Part shown: one piece after another, positions 54,534-61,329 of the stretch | Numbering within the stretch: position 1 is the stretch's first letter | Layout of the letters: each line of letters opens with the position of its first letter | NCBI GenBank assembly: GCA_017475555.1 | Contig: JAFVFL010000011.1 | Span: 119,532-183,531, forward strand | Direction: 5' to 3' | Length of the DNA stretch: 64,000 nt | Source of the DNA: Ruminococcus sp. | GTDB lineage: Bacteria; Bacillota; Clostridia; Oscillospirales; Ruminococcaceae | Position numbers and translations under genes: made by a program | Notes under the pieces: model-generated | Databases searched by the model: none | Seen by the model: only the letters and a program-made list of their open reading frames with translations | Told to the model about the DNA's origin: nothing

Positions 54534-55355
54534 TCAGAATGGTTCCTGATTATAATAGGTCACTGTTTCCTCACTGCCGTTCATCATGTACGGAACCGGT
54601 ATCATGCTGAAATTCTGGACTGAGGTTATGCCCTCAAATGCCGGGACATCGACGCTCCGTGCGTTGAAGAAGCCATCAGCGGTGACAGATATGTCAAAGA
54701 GACTGTACGGACGGATCGCTGAGCCGGGGGACTGCGAAAGCTCCGCCTGAGGAACCGGTACTGAAAATCTTGGAGCTGTTCCGCTGCCGTCAGTTACTCC
54801 TGTGGCTATCATGAGCCGCCTGCCGTCCACGACAGCTGACACGATCACAGAAGCTCCCGCAACTGCTGACGACTCATCTCCGGTACGGACATAGACCTGT
54901 ATATAGCCTATCGCATCGCCCATGCTCTCAGCAGTGGCATACTCCGGCGGTGTTGTGTTCTCGTCATCTGTCAGGTCGTCAAGCTCCGATATATCCGGCT
55001 CTGGGTAGCGGCTGTTGTATTCGTCCTCAATATCGCTGCTCTCATTCCTGTCGTCCTCAGGGTGCGGTGACCATGCTGTATCGTCCGGTGCGTCCTCATC
55101 AACACCGAATTTCTCCTCATCAGTCTGCTCCGGCGGCGTATCTGTCTCCGGCTGAGGGGTGTACTCCTCCTCCGGAAACGCCGGGTCATCAGCTGTCGGC
55201 GGCTCAGGTACAGGCGGCTCGTCAGTTATCTCCTCTGCCGGCTGCGGATCATTGTGCTCCTCATAAAGCGTGCTTCTGCGGCTGTAGAGCTTCATCATTT
55301 CCTCCCGGTACTTCTCCGCCCGGGACTGCATATCCCTGCTCTCCTTATTTTCCAT
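54534..55355 (-). CDS. Acidic protein with carboxypeptidase-regulatory-like (Ig) domain
   Basis: Protein of 273 aa, first gene of the unit. A short charged helix (1-35) is followed by a disordered Pro/Glu/Asp-rich stretch (36-140) and a beta-sandwich (about 148-250; GYIQVYVRTGDESSAVAGASV) of the carboxypeptidase-regulatory type. No signal peptide is visible. GGAGG lies nine bases before the ATG. Its constant link to the SpoIID-like gene here suggests a shared structural job, but no catalytic residues are seen. Confidence 0.7.
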   Translation of the reverse strand: MENKESRDMQSRAEKYREEMMKLYSRRSTLYEEHNDPQPAEEITDEPPVPEPPTADDPAFPEEEYTPQPETDTPPEQTDEEKFGVDEDAPDDTAWSPHPEDDRNESSDIEDEYNSRYPEPDISELDDLTDDENTTPPEYATAESMGDAIGYIQVYVRTGDESSAVAGASVIVSAVVDGRRLMIATGVTDGSGTAPRFSVPVPQAELSQSPGSAIRPYSLFDISVTADGFFNARSVDVPAFEGITSVQNFSMIPVPYMMNGSEETVTYYNQEPF

Positions 55356-55435
55356 TTTATCGCCTCCTGCAAAATACTATTCACCGGAAAGGGAAAATAT
55401 GCTTCTATTTATCTGAGGCTGCTGATAAGTTCTAT

Positions 55436-55464
55436 TTGACATCTGTAAATGGTAGTGGTATAAT
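55436..55464 (+). promoter_or_regulatory. Promoter of the MoxR operon
   Basis: Consensus TTGACA, 17 bases, TATAAT; the ATG is 66 bases downstream. Confidence 0.92.
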
Positions 55465-55529
55465 ATATAATGGGCAGTGTATGCTGCCGCAAAGCAAAGA
55501 AAAAGACATAATACAGAAAGGAAAACAAA

Positions 55530-56483
55530 ATGGTTAATTCAGCTTGCTCAAAACAGATCAACAGCATTGTCGAGGAGGTCAGAAAGGCTGTCATCGGCAA
55601 GGATCAGATGATAATCAAGGTGCTCCTTGCCATTCTCTGCAAGGGTCATATCCTTATTGAGGATATCCCCGGTGTCGGAAAGACTACCCTCGCCCTTGCC
55701 TTCTCAAAGGCTCTCTCTCTTGAGCATAATCGTATGCAGTTCACCCCGGACGTTCTGCCGTCCGATGTTACTGGCTTTTCGGTGTACAACAAGCAGAACG
55801 GCAGCTTTGAGTTCCGCCCAGGCGTTGCATTCTGCAATCTCTTCCTCGCAGATGAGATAAACCGCACCTCAAGCAAGACACAGTCCGCCCTGCTTGAGCT
55901 TATGGAGGAGAAGAGCATTACTGTTGACGGAAATACATACAAGCTCCCTGAGCCGTATACCGTCATAGCTACACAGAATCCTATCGGCTCTGCCGGTACA
56001 CATAATCTTCCTGATTCGCAGCTCGACCGGTTCATGATAAAGCTCAGTATGGGCTACCCTGACCACAGCGGAGAAATTGCGATACTCAAAGCGAAGTACA
56101 ACTCAAACCCGCTCGACAGCGTAAGGGCGGTTGCTGATTCCTCGTCGCTCATGGCATTGCAGGAGTATATCTCCGGTATCTATATCGACGATAAGGTGTA
56201 TAACTACATGGTATCGCTTGCCGCTGCAACAAGAGAGCACCCTATGATAAAGCTCGGTGTCAGTCCGAGAGGTACCCTCGCACTCATGCAGATTTCCAAG
56301 GGCATAGCTGCCGCATATGGCAGGGACTACGTTATCCCGGATGATGTGGACTATATATGTGCGGACGTTTTCTGCCACAGGATACTCCTCAGCTCCAAGG
56401 CGAGACTTGCTGAGACTACTGCCGCAGAGGTGATAAATGAAATAGTAAAGAGCGTTCCGTCCCCCGGCGTTTCTGCAAAGTGA
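55530..56483 (+). CDS. MoxR-family AAA ATPase
   Basis: AAA+ ATPase of 317 aa, first in its operon. Walker A GVGKTTLA near 49, Walker B LFLADEINRTSSKTQSALLE near 106, sensor TQNPIGSAGTHNLPDSQLDRF near 150. MoxR proteins act as chaperones for partner proteins, commonly with a DUF58 protein and a transglutaminase-like protein as here. AAAGGA is about eight bases before the ATG. Confidence 0.95.
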   Translation: MVNSACSKQINSIVEEVRKAVIGKDQMIIKVLLAILCKGHILIEDIPGVGKTTLALAFSKALSLEHNRMQFTPDVLPSDVTGFSVYNKQNGSFEFRPGVAFCNLFLADEINRTSSKTQSALLELMEEKSITVDGNTYKLPEPYTVIATQNPIGSAGTHNLPDSQLDRFMIKLSMGYPDHSGEIAILKAKYNSNPLDSVRAVADSSSLMALQEYISGIYIDDKVYNYMVSLAAATREHPMIKLGVSPRGTLALMQISKGIAAAYGRDYVIPDDVDYICADVFCHRILLSSKARLAETTAAEVINEIVKSVPSPGVSAK

Positions 56484-56490
56484 GACTGAC

Positions 56491-57693
56491 ATGATACTGA
56501 TGAAGATATTGTTCCTGCTGCTTATCCTCATTTGTGCGGTGTTCTATATAATGTATTTGTGGGACTTCGCACTTGTTCTGCTCGCAGTGATGATAGCAGT
56601 ACCGGCAGTGATGTTCGTCACGACCCTTATCGCAAAGCGGTCGATGACTGCGGAGCTTGTGCTTCCGGGAGATACCGCCCAGAAGAATGAGAGCTTTCCG
56701 GTGCAGCTGAGGATACACAGCAGAAGCCCGTTCCCGATAGGCAAGGCAGAGGCACGTATAGAGTATTACAATGTATTCAACAACCAGATAAACGAATTTG
56801 AGCTGTTTATGCCGGTGCAGGCAAGTAACAGTCAGAGCGTGGCATTCAGGCTCAGCTCGAAATACTGCGGTATAGTCAATATCCGGTGCAAGGAGATATA
56901 CATTTACGACCCGCTGAGGATATTCCGGTTCCGGGCGGCGGAGGATATATGCACTGAGATAGCCGTTATGCCGGAGAGCAGGGAGGTTTCGGGCAGGATA
57001 AGCTATTCCGACCGTGTGAGCGAGGAAAGCACTGTATTTTCGGAGCATAAGCCCGGTGACGACCCGTCTGAGGTGTTTGACCTGAGAGGCTACAACCCCG
57101 GTGACAGGCTCAACCGCATACACTGGAAGCTCAGCTCGAAAAAGGACGAATTTATCGTGAAGGACTACTCGCTCCCGGTGGATATCCCGGCGATACTCTT
57201 TCTTGACCTGAAGTGCTATGAGGACAGCAGCTATACGCTCCCGGTGTTCGATACGCTCATAGAGACGCTCATTTCCCTTTCACAGTTCATGCTTGAGAAC
57301 GAACGGCTCCACACTATCGCTTATTTCAGCGGAAAGACCGGGAGGTTCACAGAGGTGCAGATAACCGGCAATGACAGCCTTTCTGCGTGTATAAGGGATA
57401 TGATACTCTCCATTACCGATAATCTCTACTGCGAGCCGCCTGAGGTATATCTCATGGACAGGAACGATACCACCGGCTTCAGCCTGTCCTCGTTCACGAT
57501 GATAACCTCCTCGCACGGTACTGCGGTGTTGGAGTACATAGATGAAAACGTTGACGCTGATATCTGCAACGCTGTGGTCGTTGTGAAGTCACCGGAGGAG
57601 ACTGTCAGCTCAGACGGACTTTATTCTGAGCTGAATGTTATCCCGGTGGTGATAGGCAGGATATCAGGCTCGATACGGGATATAGAATTATAA
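56491..57693 (+). CDS. DUF58 domain protein
   Basis: Protein of 400 aa with two N-terminal membrane spans (about 3-48) and a cytoplasmic DUF58 domain (about 185-260) whose core is GDDPSEVFDLRGYNPGDRLNRIHWKLSSK; a VWA-like fold follows. It starts seven bases after the MoxR stop. The ATG at 56491 is used; a second in-frame ATG nine bases on is equally possible. Classical partner of MoxR; biochemical role unknown. Confidence 0.9.
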   Translation: MILMKILFLLLILICAVFYIMYLWDFALVLLAVMIAVPAVMFVTTLIAKRSMTAELVLPGDTAQKNESFPVQLRIHSRSPFPIGKAEARIEYYNVFNNQINEFELFMPVQASNSQSVAFRLSSKYCGIVNIRCKEIYIYDPLRIFRFRAAEDICTEIAVMPESREVSGRISYSDRVSEESTVFSEHKPGDDPSEVFDLRGYNPGDRLNRIHWKLSSKKDEFIVKDYSLPVDIPAILFLDLKCYEDSSYTLPVFDTLIETLISLSQFMLENERLHTIAYFSGKTGRFTEVQITGNDSLSACIRDMILSITDNLYCEPPEVYLMDRNDTTGFSLSSFTMITSSHGTAVLEYIDENVDADICNAVVVVKSPEETVSSDGLYSELNVIPVVIGRISGSIRDIEL

Positions 57694-57702
57694 GGACATA
57701 AA

Positions 57703-60432
57703 ATGAAAAAAAAGAAAAAACAACAGAACAGGAATAATTACAACGGCATAACTATCTCCGACAGCATAGTTATGTCGGTAAGACAGAAAAGACCGGACAC
57801 ACGCACGATCTATTCCGTGCTTATTGCGGTACTTGGCTATGTTTCGGTAACTGTCTCGTTTATAAGTATGTTCAGCTTCGACTTTGACGCTCCGAGGTTC
57901 TTTGCGTTCATGGCTGTGTTCTCGGTTTTGTACATCGCACTCTCCCTCGGAGGGAGCGTCGGGTCGTTCCTTGTCACGCTCTCGCTCATCGCATTTGTGG
58001 TGTTCGGGTACAGGAATATTGATATGATATCGGCCGGGTACAAGTTCATCTACAACACTATCTACAGTGCCGCCTACAATACGGATATCAGCTATTTCAA
58101 GTTCCTGAATGAAGAGGATATGGTGAGGGCGGAGACGATGTTCTTCTTCGGTGCGGAATGGATAGTCGCAGTCGGAGTGTATTTCTTCACGATACATTTC
58201 AGAAATCCGGTACTCCCGCTCATCACTACGTTCCCGATAATCGAGGTGGGACTGTACAATGGCATAAAGCTCCCTGTGCTGCCGGGTATATGCGTTGTGG
58301 CGTACTGGCTGGCTCAGTGTGCTCTGTGCAATATCGACATGGGTGAATATTCCGGAGGCACCGGCGGCTTTGTAAGGCGTGAGGATTCTTTCTTCCCGAA
58401 AAGGCATATGCGGCTCAAGGTCACTGAGCAGTGCGGGCTTCTTGTCATAGTCACTGTACTTACTGCGGCTGGACTGACCGCTGCTGTGATGAAGCTTACC
58501 GGGTATAAACGCAGCGAGGAGCTGAACCGGAAGCGTATAGAGGTAAGGGACGCCGTGAGCAGCTTCTCAGTCACCGACCTTGCAAACAGTATATCTGATA
58601 TAACCGAGGCGTTCGGCTTTTCGTTCCGCATAGAAAACCACAAGCTCGGCAACGTAGAAAGGCTGAAATACAAGGGCTCGACCGACCTTATCGTTACGTT
58701 CGACAGAAAATATGAGGAGGGTGCGGTGTACCTTAAAGAGTACACCGGCTCGGTCTATGGCAGAAACGAATGGCTTGACCTTACGGCGGATAAGTACAAT
58801 GACGAGATATTCGGGGAGTTTGAGAAATATGGGGTATATCCGCAGGATATGCCGTACATCATGAGCCGCTGGAGCGGTCTTTATCCGCAGAGCTATACCG
58901 ATCACATGATAAGCATAGAGTGTGAGCTGAAGGGCGAAAGGAGCTTTGCTCCGTATGCTGTAAGCGATGTGGGCGGACTTACGTACAATAACGATACGGA
59001 CGTATCCTCAATGCTCAGTATGCCCGATTCCCCGATGATGTACAGATTCCTCCCGTCCGATGCGGAGCTTCTCTCTGAGCAGCTTACCAGTATAGCAAGG
59101 AGCGTATATTCCGTGAGCAGCATTGAGGACCCTGAGTGGAGAGACAGGATAATGAAATACTGCGAGGAGAATCAGCTTCTTACCTATGACAACTACTTCT
59201 CCGCCGACACGTTCACTGTGCCGCAGTCAGCTCTGTACAGCAGTGATGTGTACTATCACCCGGAATACCTCATGGCTCTGCTGATAGAATCGGAATACAG
59301 GGACTTCGTGTATGAGAATTACCTCGATGTGCCGAAGGGCAGCGATATGGACGAGGTAAGGGCGATGTTTGCAGATATCATCGACTCCGCCGGGGAGAAT
59401 ATGACGGCACAGGAAAAGATAGATATACTGATACGGATAAGGGAGAGGATGAGCAGCAATGTGACGTACTCCCTCATTCCCGGAAAGACACCGGGAAACC
59501 GGGATTTCGTGAACTATTTCCTGCTTGAGAACAAAAAGGGCTACTGCACGCACTATGCGACCTCAGGAGTCCTGCTTGCGAGAATGGCTGGCATACCTGC
59601 ACGATATGCCACAGGATACGTCATAGTAGGCGACGATTTCAAGACTGCAAAGAAGTTCAGCAGCGGCTCGTATACGATAAACGTTCAGGACAATAAGAGC
59701 CACGCATGGGCTGAGATATACCTTGACGGCTTCGGCTGGGTACCCTTTGAGTTTACCGCAGGCTATTCTCCGCAGTCCATTGACACAACTCCGACTACTA
59801 CTGCGGCAACGACAACAGGCTTCGACACGGAGACTACGACTGCCGACAGCACCGACACAGGTCAGACTACCTCACGGAGAACGTCCGGAAAGGGCAATGG
59901 CACCCGTGCGGCGACCACTACCTCGACCGTCACGACGACCTCTCCCTCCGGCAGAGGAGGCGGCGGTTCACGACACTCCGACGGTTCATCGGGTCTGCCG
60001 CAGACTGTGAAGGATATTGCGGCTGGTGTGGTCATTATTGCGGCAGCAGCGGCGGTCATCTGGCTGAGACGGCGTATCATACTCTGGCTGAGACGAAAGC
60101 ATTTCACTGAGGGCTCGCTGCGTAAGAGAGCAGCTTATATCTATGGGTATACCGAGAGCCTGCTCGGACTGGACAAAAAGGATTCTCCGCATATGACGCT
60201 CGACGAGATAGCGGTCAGCTGTGAAAGAAAAATGGCTGGACGGTACTTTGAGCCGGGTCAGTTCAGGGGAATAGTGAGCTGTGCGGAGAGAGCTGCATTT
60301 GCTGAAGGGCCGCCGGAGGAGAATGAGGTCAGGAGCTGTATGGCGGCGGCTGAGAGCATGGCACAGAGGCTCTATTCGGACAAGAGCGGAGTCGGACAGC
60401 TTTTAATGAAGTACATCAGGGTTCTCATATAA
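57703..60432 (+). CDS. Membrane transglutaminase-like protein
   Basis: Protein of 909 aa. A Lys-rich start and about seven membrane spans (30-280) are followed by an extracytoplasmic region with a transglutaminase-like core (about 560-690): Cys-615 in KKGYCTHYATSG, His-667 in KSHAWAEIY and Asp-675 in LDGFGWVPFEF form the triad. Then come a Thr/Gly-rich linker (about 695-760), another membrane span (about 768-785) and a cytoplasmic DUF4129-like tail. The layout is that of TgpA/YebA-type proteins of the MoxR-DUF58 cluster, possibly a wall or surface protein cross-linker or protease. It begins nine bases after DUF58. Confidence 0.92.
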   Translation: MKKKKKQQNRNNYNGITISDSIVMSVRQKRPDTRTIYSVLIAVLGYVSVTVSFISMFSFDFDAPRFFAFMAVFSVLYIALSLGGSVGSFLVTLSLIAFVVFGYRNIDMISAGYKFIYNTIYSAAYNTDISYFKFLNEEDMVRAETMFFFGAEWIVAVGVYFFTIHFRNPVLPLITTFPIIEVGLYNGIKLPVLPGICVVAYWLAQCALCNIDMGEYSGGTGGFVRREDSFFPKRHMRLKVTEQCGLLVIVTVLTAAGLTAAVMKLTGYKRSEELNRKRIEVRDAVSSFSVTDLANSISDITEAFGFSFRIENHKLGNVERLKYKGSTDLIVTFDRKYEEGAVYLKEYTGSVYGRNEWLDLTADKYNDEIFGEFEKYGVYPQDMPYIMSRWSGLYPQSYTDHMISIECELKGERSFAPYAVSDVGGLTYNNDTDVSSMLSMPDSPMMYRFLPSDAELLSEQLTSIARSVYSVSSIEDPEWRDRIMKYCEENQLLTYDNYFSADTFTVPQSALYSSDVYYHPEYLMALLIESEYRDFVYENYLDVPKGSDMDEVRAMFADIIDSAGENMTAQEKIDILIRIRERMSSNVTYSLIPGKTPGNRDFVNYFLLENKKGYCTHYATSGVLLARMAGIPARYATGYVIVGDDFKTAKKFSSGSYTINVQDNKSHAWAEIYLDGFGWVPFEFTAGYSPQSIDTTPTTTAATTTGFDTETTTADSTDTGQTTSRRTSGKGNGTRAATTTSTVTTTSPSGRGGGGSRHSDGSSGLPQTVKDIAAGVVIIAAAAAVIWLRRRIILWLRRKHFTEGSLRKRAAYIYGYTESLLGLDKKDSPHMTLDEIAVSCERKMAGRYFEPGQFRGIVSCAERAAFAEGPPEENEVRSCMAAAESMAQRLYSDKSGVGQLLMKYIRVLI

Positions 60433-60443
60433 AGGAGGGCAAT

Positions 60444-61016
60444 ATGAAGATAGATAATTTCAACTACATTTTCAAGGGAGTACTGCTGACAGTCAGCGGA
60501 TTGCTGCTGGCATTCTTCCCGGGTGTCATCAACTGGATATTCTATATCATCGGCGGTATCGTGCTTATCGGGTGCGTTTTTACGCTGCTTTCGTCACTTG
60601 CCGGGGGAGATGCGATGCTCCTGCCGTCAAGCCTTGCCGGTGCGGCGATAGGAGTCGGGATAATGTTCCTGCCGAGATTCGTTTCAGTCCAGATACCGGT
60701 CATTGCGGGACTTGTACTCGGAGTAATGGGCTTTATACGGCTTTTCAGGAGCTTTGACAGGAACCAGCCGCAGAATAAACGCATAGCCGACCTGATACTG
60801 GGGATAGTTTTCATTATCGTCGGCGGATTTCTCATCTTCCACCCGTTCAGGGCTTCTAAGGCTGCACGTATCATCATCGGACTGGTAATGCTTGCATTTG
60901 CAGCGTTCAATTTCTATGTTGCGTATGCGATAAAGAAGCGTAACGAGAATACCGAGCCTGCGGTGATTGATATTGATGATTTTACTGTCACTGACGACAG
61001 AAAGACCTTAAAGTAA
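60444..61016 (+). CDS. DUF308 (HdeD-like) membrane protein
   Basis: Protein of 190 aa with six predicted membrane segments in three pairs, the HdeD/DUF308 pattern (for example LLAFFPGVINWIFYIIGGIVLIG and LILGIVFIIVGGFLIFHPF). The C-terminal 25 residues are cytoplasmic and charged. AAAGGAGG is five bases before the ATG. Last gene of the MoxR operon. HdeD helps E. coli in acid; no role is known for this context. Confidence 0.85.
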   Translation: MKIDNFNYIFKGVLLTVSGLLLAFFPGVINWIFYIIGGIVLIGCVFTLLSSLAGGDAMLLPSSLAGAAIGVGIMFLPRFVSVQIPVIAGLVLGVMGFIRLFRSFDRNQPQNKRIADLILGIVFIIVGGFLIFHPFRASKAARIIIGLVMLAFAAFNFYVAYAIKKRNENTEPAVIDIDDFTVTDDRKTLK

Positions 61017-61024
61017 TAATGATG

Positions 61025-61053
61025 ATGCGGCTTCTCCGGGAGCCGCATTTTTT
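61025..61053 (+). terminator. Terminator of the MoxR operon
   Basis: ATGCGGCT and AGCCGCAT (8 bp) around eight bases, followed by T6 interrupted late by C. Confidence 0.9.
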
Positions 61054-61175
61054 CTGCATATCACGAAAATACAGCTATCAGCAGCTGTCGTCAGCGTTTT
61101 GTACGATAAAGTGGAAAATTATTTATAGCATAATTATGAAAATTCTGAGAATCGGTATAAATTGTGAATAAACTA

Positions 61176-61204
61176 TTGACATTTTTGTATGAAGGAGTTA
61201 TAAT
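61176..61204 (+). promoter_or_regulatory. Promoter of the poly-Thr surface protein gene
   Basis: Consensus TTGACA, 17 bases, TATAAT. Confidence 0.92.
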
Positions 61205-61329
61205 TAAGACGTATTTGATGATACCGTGTGCAGCTGCTGCCGTTACTGCGAAAGCTGCGGCAGATCTGTGCTATTTGCTGTATTATCGGGTACAAAGGGA
61301 AACTTGAAAACATGAAAAGGAGGAAAACT

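Larger units (their letters stand above)
61017..61329. other. Intergenic region with terminator, promoter and structured leader
   Basis: The gap of 313 bases holds the MoxR-operon terminator, a plain AT-rich stretch, a strong promoter and a leader of about 120 bases. In the leader CTGCCG (61235 area) can pair with CGGCAG around 61260, an isolated stem-loop that I could not match to a riboswitch class. Confidence 0.55.
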
